From NCBI RefSeq assembly GCF_001006305.1, contig NZ_LBHJ01000018.1:17320-81319 (forward strand): a DNA stretch of 64,000 bases. Direction: 5' to 3'. A program made the position numbers and the translations under genes. The notes under the pieces are model-generated. The model saw only the letters and a program-made list of their open reading frames with translations, ran no database searches and was not told the DNA's origin. Shown here piece by piece: positions 1 to 8,628 of this stretch (its first letter is position 1; each line of letters opens with the position of its first letter). Origin of the DNA: Silvibacterium bohemicum. GTDB lineage: Bacteria > Acidobacteriota > Terriglobia > Terriglobales > Acidobacteriaceae.

Positions 1-317
1 AATGCCCCGGTGCCATCTGGATGCACCTTCACCGAAGTTGAGTCCAAACTGAAGGCTTCGATACGAATGCGAACGATCTGTTCCAACTGCAGTTTCTCAA
101 ATACACGATCCAAGGCTCCGCTCTTGGACCAGCGGTTCATCCGGGTGTAGATGGTGTGCCAGTTGCCAAACCGTTTCGGAAGCCCGCGCCACTTGCATCC
201 ATGCTCGGCCACGTACAACACCGCATTCAGAAACTGCAGGTTAGATAAGTTCACATTCCCACGCTGTACCGGCAAGCTATCCTTGATTCGCGCATACTGC
301 TCTTCGCTGATTTCCAT
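1..317 (-). CDS. IS5-family transposase, N-terminal part (runs off window)
   Basis: The minus-strand frame starts with ATG at 317 and is open to the window edge, giving about 105 residues. It has the helical N-terminal domain of IS5/IS1031-type DDE transposases (DUF4096 type), with WRGLPKRFGNWHTIY followed by RMNRWSKSGALDRVF. It then enters the catalytic domain at LDSTSVKVHPDG, where the first Asp of the DDE triad lies. The rest of the catalytic domain lies outside the window. The element end is probably near 364, about 45 bp before the start codon, within GGGCGTGTTAACAC read on the minus strand. Family assignment is from remembered motifs and is strong; whether the copy is complete cannot be judged. 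Confidence 0.85.
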   Translation of the reverse strand, partial: MEISEEQYARIKDSLPVQRGNVNLSNLQFLNAVLYVAEHGCKWRGLPKRFGNWHTIYTRMNRWSKSGALDRVFEKLQLEQIVRIRIEAFSLDSTSVKVHPDGTGA

Positions 318-364
318 CTATACATAACTTACCGCTAATCTATGGAAATAGTGTTAACACGCCC
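1..364 (-). mobile_element. IS5-family insertion sequence, right part
   Basis: This holds the transposase N-terminus plus the 47 bp upstream of its start. The proposed terminus is GGGCGTGTTAACAC on the minus strand (351-364), typical in form for IS5-group ends. The opposite terminus is outside the window, so the inverted repeat cannot be confirmed. Confidence 0.55.
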
Positions 365-592
365 TAATCCATTCATGCGAAGTTACTCACCGCACCCAGC
401 ATGTCGCGGCGGAGTCGTAACAGCCTGCAATTGATCAGGTTCACTTCCTTTACATCTACACCGTCGCCTTGTTTGCCCAAGTGATATGAGTGTTTCTCCA
501 AGGATTCAGCGTCCTTGCCCAGCCTCGCAGGGCTTTCAAATCTTGTCCGGCTCACACGTTCTTAAGGCGGTCGATCTACCCGAGGAAATCCA

Positions 593-799
593 ATGCCCGA
601 ACCAGAGAAAACATCCAATAACGGATCGAATAATACAAGAAGACCAATCAGGGGGAATGAAACGGAGAAAACTAGAAGAAGAGGATTGACAATGATCATT
701 CAGGCAGGCGAGTCGGATGATGGAGCGATCAGAGAGTTTATCAACGATTGTCTCGTGCCGATTCTTGCGGAGCGATTCATGAGTGAACAAGAAAAATAG
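593..799 (+). CDS. Small hypothetical protein, 68 aa
   Basis: The frame runs from ATG 593 to TAG 799. A good Shine-Dalgarno sequence, GAGGAA, sits 6 nt before the ATG. The first 30 residues are polar and low in complexity (charged Arg, Lys, Glu, Asn). The second half, IREFINDCLVPILAERFM, is an amphipathic helix like those of small proteins next to recombinases. Translation could also begin at ATG 691 to give only this helix. No domain is recognised and no function is proposed. The area is IS-rich, so this may be a remnant of a mobile-element accessory gene. Confidence 0.35.
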   Translation: MPEPEKTSNNGSNNTRRPIRGNETEKTRRRGLTMIIQAGESDDGAIREFINDCLVPILAERFMSEQEK

Positions 800-1170
800 C
801 GTGAAACATTTCAGTACGGCTGGATTCGGCAGATGCCAGTGACGACCTCGAACAGCGGCATAAGAGGCCGGCTTGTCGGCAAGTTGACATTTCTGATACG
901 GCCACGAACGTCTAGACACATGGTGAAGATTATAAGAAGATTTCCTCAAGTCGAGCTATGAGTTTGTGAATGCTAGCTGTCGCATCGCCTGCGGCATGAT
1001 GTCCAAAAGTCTATTACTGTACTCATCATCCGACGGGTTTTCGTTTGGAGTCGGCCTCAGTTCTTGCCGATCTCATTCAGCTTCTGGCGTCCAGCCTTAC
1101 TCATCCGGAGAGTCTGCCCATCCGTCGGCACTAAACAACTAGTTCTCCAGCCTAAACAAATTCAAATAGG
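800..1170. other. Gene-free stretch left of the CRISPR repeats (possible leader)
   Basis: No supportable gene is seen in 371 nt. The AT-richer last 60 nt abut the first repeat in the orientation expected of a type I-C leader. No cas2, cas1 or other cas sequence was recognised here, although cas genes usually precede the leader in this repeat orientation. Confidence 0.4.
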
Positions 1171-1389
1171 GTTTCAATCCACGCTCCCGCGTGGGGAGCG
1201 ACGGTAAGGCGCGAAGAGCCGCGACCACATGTTCAGTTTCAATCCACGCTCCCGCGTGGGGAGCGACCTCTCGACGCGTGCCCAGTAATACCAGACCCTA
1301 ATGTTTCAATCCACGCTCCCGCGTGGGGAGCGACGGATTGTGTCTCTCATCGCCGGCTATTTTATTTGGTTTCAATCCACGCTCCCGCG
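1171..1389 (+). CRISPR. Truncated type I-C-like CRISPR array (3 full repeats plus one cut repeat)
   Basis: Three identical 32-nt repeats lie at 1171-1202, 1236-1267 and 1303-1334. Each begins GTTTCAATCCACGCTCCC and ends GTGGGGAGCGAC, with the CGCTCCC/GGGAGCG palindrome typical of type I-C repeats. Spacers are 33 nt (1203-1235), 35 nt (1268-1302) and 34 nt (1335-1368). The fourth repeat begins at 1369 and stops after 21 nt at 1389, where the IS66 terminus GTAAGCG begins. The missing 11 nt of that repeat are not found at the other end of the IS66 element. No cas genes are present in the window, so the array is an orphan remnant here. Spacer targets cannot be determined without a search. Confidence 0.93.
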
Positions 1390-1465
1390 GTAAGCGTGTG
1401 GTATTGGCCGTTCTTATGACAGGTGTGAGAGTTATGTATCCACATAGCGTTATGTGGATACATAA

Positions 1466-2841
1466 CTAAGCGGGTGGGGTCTGGGTTGAGAGCGCGAGGT
1501 TGCATGGCAGCAGTTCGTTGATTCTGGAGATGGGATGGTCTGCGATACGAGCCAGGACGTGGCGGAGATAGAGCTCCGGATCGAGGCCGTTGAGCTTGGC
1601 TGATCCGAGCAGCGAGTAGATGGATGCGGCGCGTTCTCCGCCCGCGTTTGATCCGGCGAAGAGGAAGTTCTTCCGCCCAAGGGCGACGACACGCAAGGCG
1701 CGTTCGGCTGTATTATTGTCGATCTCCAGTTGGCCGTCGTCGGCATAGCGGGTGAGCGCGGGCCATCGCGAGAGGGCGTAACGGATCGCCGCAGCCGTCT
1801 CGGACTTGCGTGAGAGCGTCGTCAGCGTAGCTTCGAGCCAGTCGTTGATGCCGTCGAGCAGAGGTCTTGCCCTCGCCTGCCGTATGGTCTTCCTCATCTC
1901 CGGAGTGCTGCCGCGGATCTCGGCTTCGATGGCGTAGAGCGCGGCGATGGCCGCTCTCCCTTGCGGTCCGGTGAGTAAGTGAACCATACCGCGGGCGCGG
2001 TCCGATCGCCGGAAGGCCGGTCATCGCGAACGTAGGCCCAGAGCCTTCCGGTCTTGGTTCGTCCGTTGCCAGGCGCAAGCACCGGGACGGGTGTGTCATC
2101 GGCGTGCAGCTTGCTTGCCGCCATGACGTGATCGTGAACCGCATCCACCAGCGGAGCCAACAGCTCGCTGGCCGCTCCGACCCATCCGGCCAGCGTCGAG
2201 CGGTCAAGGTCGACACCTTCGCGAGAATAGATCTCCGACTGCCTATAGAGCGGCATGTGATCGGCATACTTCGACACCAGCACATGGGCGAGCAAGCCGG
2301 GACCTGCAAGTCCGCGTTCTATCGGCCTTGAAGGAGCTGGCGCCTGCACGATGCGGTCGCAAGCGTCGCAGCTGAGCTTCGGCCGTACATGGCGGATGAC
2401 CTTGAAGCAAGCCCGCACATACTCCAACATCTCTGCAACGTCTTCGCCCAGTTCGCGGAGACGGCCGCCGCAGTCGGGGCAGGCCTCGTGTTCCGGCATG
2501 TGGGTGTGTACTTCGCGTGGCAGATGTTCAGGCAGAGGTCGACGGAAGGGCCTTGCCGACGTTGGGCGCTCTGCCGGGGAAACAGCCTGTAACTCTTCGA
2601 TCGCGCTTGCCGCCTGCAGCTCTTCCAGGTGCAGCTCAAGCTGATCGATCTGGCGGAGCACCTTCTCACTCTTCGCACCGAAGAGCATCCGCTGCAGCTT
2701 CTCAACCAGCAAGACCAGCCGTTCGATCTCGCTGGTGCGCGAGTTCAGTGCCGCCGTGTACTTCTCATGCTGATCGATCAACAACGCCTTGACGGCTCGA
2801 ATGTCGAGCGCATCGAGATCAGGAAGCGAGGCGGCAACCAT
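1466..2841 (-). pseudogene. tnpC: IS66 transposase TnpC, internally deleted and frameshifted
   Basis: The N-terminal part starts at ATG 2841 and contains the coiled coil and leucine-rich LEKLQRMLFGAKSEK, the zinc-binding segment CPDCGGRL with CDACD, and the first catalytic Asp in LHADDTPVPVL. Near 1955 the frame jumps directly from AVWFTYSPDRKGE to AAIAALYAIEAEIRG in another frame. About 60 residues expected in the family are missing, including the stretch LQAD-YAG that holds the second catalytic Asp. The C-terminal part keeps the Glu in NNTAERALR and ends at 1466. The combined length is about 458 residues against the usual 510-530. This copy should be unable to transpose by itself. Confidence 0.88.
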
Positions 2842-2909
2842 GCACGCAGTATGTCATAAACGCGGAGGCTATCAATAGAAGAAAACCCCTATGAATACTG
2901 GATAGAAAC

Positions 2910-3257
2910 TCAAACACTCATCACTCGTTCGGCGGTCCTGGCAGGGCTTCTCCAGTCGATGCCTTCCAGCAACATCGAGAGCTGAGCACGGGTAAGAGAG
3001 ACCGTTCCGCTCGACGCCTGCGGCCATACGAACCGCCCTCGTTCAAGCCGCTTGGCCAGAAGACATAGCCCGTCGCCATCGAACCAGAGACACTTCAAAA
3101 TGTCTCCACGCCGGCCGCGAAAAACAAAGACATGCCCCGACAGAGGCTGCTGTTCAAGCACCGTCTGCACCTGGGCACTGAGCCCGTGAAAGCCGCGACG
3201 CATGTCTGTCACGCCAGCAGCGATCCAGATCTTCGTTCCCGCCGGAAGAGCGATCAC
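2910..3257 (-). CDS. tnpB: IS66 accessory protein TnpB
   Basis: This 115-residue protein matches the usual TnpB length. The family signature is clear: IALPAGTKIWIAAGVTDMRR near the start, then GHVFVFRGRRGDILKCLWFD in the middle. GTG at 3257 is chosen because it gives the family's standard N-terminus and its GTGA overlaps the tnpA stop at 3254-3257, which indicates translational coupling. The longer frame to 3488 would run through tnpA. TnpB is needed for IS66 transposition, but its biochemical role is not settled. It lies between tnpA and the broken tnpC. Confidence 0.9.
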   Translation of the reverse strand: MIALPAGTKIWIAAGVTDMRRGFHGLSAQVQTVLEQQPLSGHVFVFRGRRGDILKCLWFDGDGLCLLAKRLERGRFVWPQASSGTVSLTRAQLSMLLEGIDWRSPARTAERVMSV

Positions 3258-3646
3258 GCGCGAAGACTCTTCAGCACAGTACGCACCAGCTCTTGATCGA
3301 CACTGCCTTCGAGGCTGATGCGGATCTCTCCTGGCAACTCGATATGAATCGCCGCGGAACTCGAACAAGGCGCTACAGCCAGGGCAGAGTGCGGCGACTC
3401 CTCCTCCTCCGATACGCTGACAGGGAGCAACTTCATCGCGTTCGCCGGCGCCGCTCCCAGCTTGCCTTCGCGATACAAGCGACGCCACTGGAAGACCTGG
3501 TTCGCGTTGATGCCGTGCCGCAACGACACCTTCGCCACCGAAGCCCCAGGTTCCAACGTCTCCTCAACCACCCCCCGACGCTCCGCAGCGCTACGACGCC
3601 GACGAGGTCTCGCCCCTAAACCACCACTCACATCTGCGTCCACCAT
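3254..3646 (-). CDS. tnpA: IS66 TnpA (helix-turn-helix accessory protein)
   Basis: This is a 130-residue protein of the IS66 TnpA / transposase-8-like type. A helix-turn-helix is visible at about residues 20-60 (RRGVVEETLEPGASVAKVSL, then GINANQVFQWRRLY), followed by a variable region and a C-terminal beta segment. The likely DNA target is the element's own ends. I prefer ATG at 3646, since the upstream ATG frame to 3682 only adds residues close to the terminal repeat. It is first in the tnpABC order and overlaps tnpB by 4 nt. It appears intact. Confidence 0.85.
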   Translation of the reverse strand: MVDADVSGGLGARPRRRRSAAERRGVVEETLEPGASVAKVSLRHGINANQVFQWRRLYREGKLGAAPANAMKLLPVSVSEEEESPHSALAVAPCSSSAAIHIELPGEIRISLEGSVDQELVRTVLKSLRA

Positions 3647-3704
3647 CCACACATCATCACGGCGCGGCCACACCATGTACACCCGGCCAACACTGCACGC
3701 TTAC

Positions 3705-3927
3705 CCACCAACCGCTTCAGCTTCGAGTTCTCCTGCTCCAACTCCTTCAACCGCTTCGCCTGGTCTACCTTCAGTCCGCCGTACTCCTTACGCCAACGGT
3801 AGTACGTCTGCTCGACGATCCCTGCTTTTCGGCAGGCCTGATCGGTCGCCTTCCCGTTCGCCACAAGTACTTCCACCTGCCGAAGTACGCTCACAATCTG
3901 CTCGGGCGTATATCGCTTCCGCGCCAT
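3705..3927 (-). pseudogene. IS3-family OrfA (HTH transposase subunit), truncated
   Basis: From ATG 3927 the frame gives RYTPEQIVSVLRQVEVL, the HTH with ACRKAGIVEQTYYRWRKEYG, and the leucine-zipper start LKELEQENSKLKRLV. This is the standard IS3 OrfA layout of IS407/IS2-like elements. About 74 residues remain before the IS66 terminus breaks the zipper at 3704. The rest of OrfA and all of OrfB are missing. The protein could bind the IS3 end but cannot catalyse transposition. Confidence 0.85.
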
Positions 3928-3996
3928 CCAAATGCTCCTTCAAAGAAATTTTCTCTCTTCGCATTTGGCCTAAATCTTGGCAGGCACTCCAGGTCA
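3705..3996 (-). mobile_element. IS3-family element, 5' fragment cut by IS66
   Basis: The putative left terminus TGACCTGGAGTGCC (minus strand, ending at 3996) resembles the terminus of the second IS3 copy at 12996. It is followed by orfA at 3927. The element stops at the IS66 end (3704); orfB and the right end are not next to it. The terminus assignment is inference from the shared TGACCTG start. Confidence 0.6.
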
Positions 3997-4628
3997 ATGC
4001 GCTACACTAACTCCTCACTGGTACAAATCATCGGGCAAGCCAATTGGATAAGGCTGTGCCAAAGCCCGAAAAAATTCGGGAACCCTTTCGGCCCCTCGAC
4101 ATGGGCGAAGACATTCGGCCAGAGCCGATAAACAGGTGATATTGAAGGGGTTGGTGGTGGACCTGATCGGGATCGGAGTATCCTGCCTACTGATTCTATG
4201 CAACTTACTGATTTCAAAAGGGCCAGAATTGCCAAATTTCCACCATTGCCGCTTCGGACGTACGTTTTTTGTACGAAAATATCATAAATATCCTTAGACA
4301 TTCCTCGGAGTAGCCATTTGACGTTTCCCAGTTGACACCGGCCACAGGCAAATGGTGAGATGTCGATGACGTAGGATCTCTTTCGCACATCGCTGAGCTG
4401 CTTTGGAACAAACTCAAACCCTCCATATTTAGTACTGCGCCTACAACTTCACCGACGAGCAGCTAAACGAAATCATTGCTTTCTACCAAGTCGAGCGCTG
4501 GAAGACTTACACACTGGAAGTCCACAACTAAGCCCACACGGGCGACGGCAGCACGGATATGAAGGCTAAGATTGAGGCCCTCCGTCCAATCGATGCCTCT
4601 CGTACTCTACGCACCTTGATGACTTCGG
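3997..4628. other. Mostly gene-free stretch between IS3 fragment and peptidase gene
   Basis: I find no intact gene in these 632 nt. The only protein-like trace is the short DUF2059-like remnant at 4442-4531. A further short open stretch just before the peptidase stop shows no recognisable domain. Confidence 0.5.
4442..4531 (+). pseudogene. Remnant resembling a DUF2059 C-terminal segment
   Basis: The plus frame reads YNFTDEQLNEIIAFYQVERW and stops at TAA 4531. The pattern (F-T-D-E-Q-L-x-x-I-I-A-F-Y) resembles the helix-turn motif of secreted DUF2059 proteins. There is a stop 12 nt upstream and no start, so only about 30 codons remain. The identification rests on a short match and is tentative. 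Confidence 0.3.
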
Positions 4629-7600
4629 CTACTGCATACCCAGACCGTCGGCCTTATGATAATTAGGGTAAGGCGGCTTAGCGAACTGCGGCGATGGGTT
4701 CTTCTTCAGTTCGTCGAGCACAATTTGCACGGCACGTTCGAGCTGCGGGTCGTGACCATCCGCGGTCGACCGCGGATCCTCCTCGACAGTGACATCCGGT
4801 GCGACGCCGTGATTTTCCACTTCAAACTCCCCATGCAGACCGTACAGCGCCGTGCGCGGGGCGGTGACCGTGCCGCCATCGAGCAACACAGGATATTCAT
4901 CGATGCTCACCAAGCCGCCCCAGGTGCGCGTCCCCACCAATTGTCCCAGCTTCGCCTGGCGGAACAGCCATGGTAGAGCGTCCCCGCCCGAACCTGCATT
5001 CTGGTTGATCAACATAGCCTTGGGTCCGAAGATCGCACCCGTCGGCTCGGTCGTGGTCAATCCCTCGCGTGACTCGTAATTGAGCATTGGCGTGCGCTTC
5101 AACACGTCGATGACGTAGTCCGCAATTTCGCCGCCCATGTTGTAGCGGTCGTCGATAACAACCGCCTTCTTATCCACTTGCGCAAAGAAATAGCGATTGA
5201 AATTATCGAAGCCGGCACCCGATGTATCCGGCATGTAGACATACGCCACCTGACCATTGGAGAGCCGGTTCACCTTGCGAACGTTGCCGTCGATCCACTC
5301 CTGACCGCGCATCGCTCGCTCGCTCGCCACAGGAAGCACCAACACTGTATGCGAGCCCGAGCCATTTGCGTTCGGGCCCACAGTGATGCGGGTCTGTCTG
5401 CCTGCAACCCCCTCGAACGCTGCGTACAAATTGTCCGAAGCGTACAGCGGAGTTCCATTCACAGCCAGCAGATACTCGCCATCATGAACGTTTACGCCCG
5501 GTTGCGTCAGCGGAGAGTAGAGCGTCGGATTCCAGTTTCCCCCCCTGACCACGTGCACGAATTTGTAACGGTCATGCTCAATGGAATAGTCCGCGCCCAG
5601 CAGTCCTGTCTTAGGAGCATCCTGATTCCTGTTGGGAGCCTGAATGAACATGTGGCCCACCGTAAGCTCGCCCAGCATCTCATGCTGCAGGTAGGTAAGG
5701 TCGCTGCGCGATCCTAGCCCCGAGAGATATGGTTCATACTTCGCGCTGATCTTCTTGAGATCCAGCCCATGATAGTGCGGATCGTAAAAGAACTCGCGCT
5801 CGATGCGCCAGGTCTCGGCATACATCTGCCGCCACTCTGCTTGTGGGTCGATATTTGCCTGCATACCGTCGAGGCGCAGCGATTTACCCGGTGTTCCATC
5901 CGCGGCTCCAGGTGCAAGATCGCCTTCGGCCGCAATAAACCAGCTGTCGCCTTTCCTATAAAGCATCTTATCCCCGTCGAAGGATATAAGCAGAGTCGCC
6001 ACATTATGAAGTACATCCTCTGTCTTGCGCGTCTCCAGGGTGAAGCGCCAAACCGAGCGCAGCATCGAAGGCTCTTTGACGGAGGAGTTGGCCGCCGCCC
6101 CACCCTCACCCAACAGAAGGACACCGGTCTTGCCCACCTGCAGCGTCACATAATTTCGCGCCGGAATTGGCAGCGCTAGAATACGCTGTTCGATTCCATC
6201 AAGATCTATCTTCACGGCTGAACTGGGCTTGGCTCCATCCTCCTTCTTCTCCGAAGATGCGGCCGCATACCTCTCCTCATCGATCTTCGTGGCATCGGAA
6301 GGAGCAAGCTTCTTGTCCTCATCGGATTTCGCTTTTTCGTCGTCGCTCTCTGGCGGAACCGGCGACGGATCATCCTTCGACAAGACCGCAACATACACGT
6401 TCGCAGTGGTCGTGCGGTTGAACTTACTCATGCCAGCATCGTCGATCGATGGCCCAATATTCGTACTCGCTGTAAAGAAGATGTACTTCCCACCCGCATC
6501 GAAAACCGGGTTAGTAACATTACTCATGCCATCGGTAATCCGTGTGCTCTTGCGACTCTCGATAGAGTACAGAAATGCGGCATTCTCGAGGTTTGGCAGC
6601 GGCCGTACATAAAGAATCCACTTGCTATCCGGCGAAAAGCTTGCTCTGAAATGGGATGGTTGGAAGCCCTCGCGGAGGTACGTTTCGACTTTGATTGGCA
6701 TGCCGCCATCGACATTCACATACCAAAGATTCAGCCGCTTATCGCTGAACAAAATGTGCTTCGAGTCCGGCGACCAGCGCGGAGCATAGTAGTAGGTCGG
6801 ATCCGGTCCGAGAGCAATTACCTTTGGCGCCGACAGACCATCCTGATCGCGTATATAAAGCTGGTACTCCCCCGAGGCATCGCTGAAATACGCTATCCAT
6901 TTTCCGTCTGGCGACCAAGCTGGCTCGCGTTCCGCTGAGCTCGAGCTATTGGTCAAATTGCGAACGTCGCCCTTCTCTGCCGGTACCGTGAAGATATCAC
7001 CATGAGCTTCAAACGCCGCGCGCACCCCGGTGGGCGAGATATTCATATTTTGAATCTCATCGCCGCCAATCTTTTCAAGATGCGGTAACAACGCAGGCAG
7101 ATCACCATTGAGCGTAATGCGCACTTCATGTTCCTCACTACTGGCAATGTCATACAGATGGATTGAGCCGAACTGCTCATACACAATCGTGTTGCCATGT
7201 CCGCCAAGTGTTTTCAGATCGAGTCCGTGATTGTCAATCAGCTGCGTCACATGCGCACTCTTCGTGTCGTAGCGGAAGAGCGTCATCGGTCCGTTGCGGT
7301 CGGAGAGAAAGTAGACGGCGTCGCCAAGCCATACCGGACGGGTGTCGTTCGAGTTCTCGCGCGGCACCTTCGTTACGGCGAGTGTCTTCAGATTGACGAT
7401 CAGCACTGGCTGCGTTTGACCGCCACGATAGCGTTTCCACGACTCCGCCTGCCACTGCAGAAACGGGCTGAAAGCTAACTGTGTTCCATCCGGCGACATC
7501 GAACCGTCACTCACCGAAGGCAATGGCAACTGCTCTGGCAAACCGCTCCCATCCGCATGCACGCGATACATCTGAAAGTAGTTCCGATATGCATTCTGCT

Positions 7601-8012
7601 TGCTCGTCATCAGCACATAGCGGCCATCCGGTGCCCAACCAGTGACATAGTTCCCCGCTGGCTGATAGGTAATGCGCCTAGGCATTCCACCGTCCACGCC
7701 GATGCTATAGACGTCCTCACTGCCACCAACGAGCGCGGAGTACGCGATCGTGTGGCCGTCCGGCGAAAAGAACGGACCTTCAAGCACGTTTGCCGTCGAA
7801 GTAAGCCGACGCGCCACACCTCCACTCAGCGGCACCGTCCAGATATCGTCTGCATAGCGGAATGCAATCTCGGTATCGGACAACGACGGCGATCGCAGTA
7901 TATGCGGGGTTTGGGAGTAAATCGAACGGACAGAAAAAACAACAGTGACACACGCAAAAGCGAGCGATTTAATTCGAAGCACGGAAGCTCCAGAGTTCCA
8001 GGTTGTAGCCAT
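4629..8012 (-). CDS. Secreted tricorn-like S41 peptidase with TolB-type propeller
   Basis: This 1127-residue protein starts with a hydrophobic signal segment (about residues 12-33). TolB/WD40-like propeller repeats (PxFSPDG, PxWSPDGKWIAYF) cover about 35-560, followed by a charged linker rich in Asp, Lys and Ser and a second propeller-like part to about 720. A helical tricorn C1-like segment with ELTVGHMFI (conserved His near 785), a PDZ-like domain (about 815-905) and an S41 domain complete it. The likely nucleophile is the Ser in NAGSGGDALPW near 1007, and the VENHGVAPDV end supplies the tricorn-type Glu. Tricorn's Ser before the His is Gly here. The family degrades peptides; export suggests scavenging or quality control. 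The gene is monocistronic with an upstream palindrome at 8184-8204. Confidence 0.9.
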   Translation of the reverse strand: MATTWNSGASVLRIKSLAFACVTVVFSVRSIYSQTPHILRSPSLSDTEIAFRYADDIWTVPLSGGVARRLTSTANVLEGPFFSPDGHTIAYSALVGGSEDVYSIGVDGGMPRRITYQPAGNYVTGWAPDGRYVLMTSKQNAYRNYFQMYRVHADGSGLPEQLPLPSVSDGSMSPDGTQLAFSPFLQWQAESWKRYRGGQTQPVLIVNLKTLAVTKVPRENSNDTRPVWLGDAVYFLSDRNGPMTLFRYDTKSAHVTQLIDNHGLDLKTLGGHGNTIVYEQFGSIHLYDIASSEEHEVRITLNGDLPALLPHLEKIGGDEIQNMNISPTGVRAAFEAHGDIFTVPAEKGDVRNLTNSSSSAEREPAWSPDGKWIAYFSDASGEYQLYIRDQDGLSAPKVIALGPDPTYYYAPRWSPDSKHILFSDKRLNLWYVNVDGGMPIKVETYLREGFQPSHFRASFSPDSKWILYVRPLPNLENAAFLYSIESRKSTRITDGMSNVTNPVFDAGGKYIFFTASTNIGPSIDDAGMSKFNRTTTANVYVAVLSKDDPSPVPPESDDEKAKSDEDKKLAPSDATKIDEERYAAASSEKKEDGAKPSSAVKIDLDGIEQRILALPIPARNYVTLQVGKTGVLLLGEGGAAANSSVKEPSMLRSVWRFTLETRKTEDVLHNVATLLISFDGDKMLYRKGDSWFIAAEGDLAPGAADGTPGKSLRLDGMQANIDPQAEWRQMYAETWRIEREFFYDPHYHGLDLKKISAKYEPYLSGLGSRSDLTYLQHEMLGELTVGHMFIQAPNRNQDAPKTGLLGADYSIEHDRYKFVHVVRGGNWNPTLYSPLTQPGVNVHDGEYLLAVNGTPLYASDNLYAAFEGVAGRQTRITVGPNANGSGSHTVLVLPVASERAMRGQEWIDGNVRKVNRLSNGQVAYVYMPDTSGAGFDNFNRYFFAQVDKKAVVIDDRYNMGGEIADYVIDVLKRTPMLNYESREGLTTTEPTGAIFGPKAMLINQNAGSGGDALPWLFRQAKLGQLVGTRTWGGLVSIDEYPVLLDGGTVTAPRTALYGLHGEFEVENHGVAPDVTVEEDPRSTADGHDPQLERAVQIVLDELKKNPSPQFAKPPYPNYHKADGLGMQ

Positions 8013-8183
8013 TCGAGGCTATTGATTGGATCCTCTTTCGGAATCTGCCACGACAGAAAACACGTCGCGGAGGCACAGCGTATTTCGGTAGTGCTCGGGC
8101 AAGTGATTGAAGGTAAGTACGCGAACAGACTTGTTCCACAAAGGCAGGCCGTAGGCCTAGAGTATTTCGTCACATCGATTAAT

Positions 8184-8204
8184 ACTTGTCAAACAATGAC
8201 AAGT
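8184..8204. promoter_or_regulatory. Palindrome upstream of the tricorn-like peptidase gene
   Basis: Perfect 8-bp arms ACTTGTCA and TGACAAGT flank a 5-nt AACAA spacer, 172 bp before the peptidase start. The 21-bp size fits a dimeric repressor site. No regulator gene is adjacent, so the binding protein is unknown. Confidence 0.35.
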
Positions 8205-8628
8205 TATGAATAAAAGCGACATGATTCTACAATATCAAGATTATTCAGACTAAGGTTCACTCGCTACTTCGATCTGTCGCAGTAGATTTAACATCTGCTT
8301 TGGCTGATACCGCTTCCTTCGTACCATGCGCGCGCTTTTCAGTGTGTCTCTTCTACGCATGTACATTTCAGGACGGGTACTTCACCGAGAAGAAGAAACT
8401 CATCGTTTCGCTCGTATATATAACGAATCTTATAGGGTTTGGTTTACACAGCCATTCGATTTGCTTCATTCGAGTTGCTCCTTGAGCCGCAGGGTACCAT
8501 CCCTCTTCCGTGGTACAGAATCAACGGGTTCTTGTTCTGCTGCTGAAGCTTTTTGAAAAGTCAAAGAAATTATCCATGCGAGGCAAGGTGAGCAGTCCCA
8601 GCATGCGAGGTTGCATGCCGGGATTTCA
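8205..8628. other. Gene-free stretch holding one copy of a 60-nt dispersed repeat
   Basis: No gene is supported here. Positions 8502-8562 are similar to 15551-15613 (see the repeat entries). The remainder shows no recognisable structure. Confidence 0.5.
8502..8562 (+). repeat. Dispersed ~60-nt repeat, copy 1
   Basis: Aligned by eye with 15551-15613, about four in five positions agree. Shared blocks include CAGAATCAA, GGTTCTTG and TCTGCTGCTG followed by CTTTTTGAA/TCTTTTGAA. The copy lies just 3' of the NTF2-like gene. Its nature is unknown; it may be the scar of a mobile element. Confidence 0.6.

Larger units (their letters stand above)
1390..3704 (-). mobile_element. IS66-family insertion sequence
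   Basis: This 2315-bp element has genes tnpA, tnpB and tnpC read leftward. Its ends carry the conserved IS66 terminus GTAAGCGTG: left end at 1390 and the inverted copy ending at 3704. The ends agree at most positions over about 22 bp (GTAAGCGTG, then TTGGCCG). The 8-bp flanks differ (CTCCCGCG left, CCACCAAC right), so no target duplication is visible. The left flank is a CRISPR repeat and the right flank is an IS3 orfA gene, which implies a rearrangement after insertion. Confidence 0.88.

Noticed and set aside
2104-2859. Plus-strand frames across the IS66 region
   Set aside because: They are antiparallel to tnpC, have Arg/Ser-rich composition and no domains; they are shadows of the real gene.
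4002-4426. Minus-strand frames between the IS3 fragment and the peptidase gene
   Set aside because: No domain, no ribosome site, mixed composition; probably chance frames.
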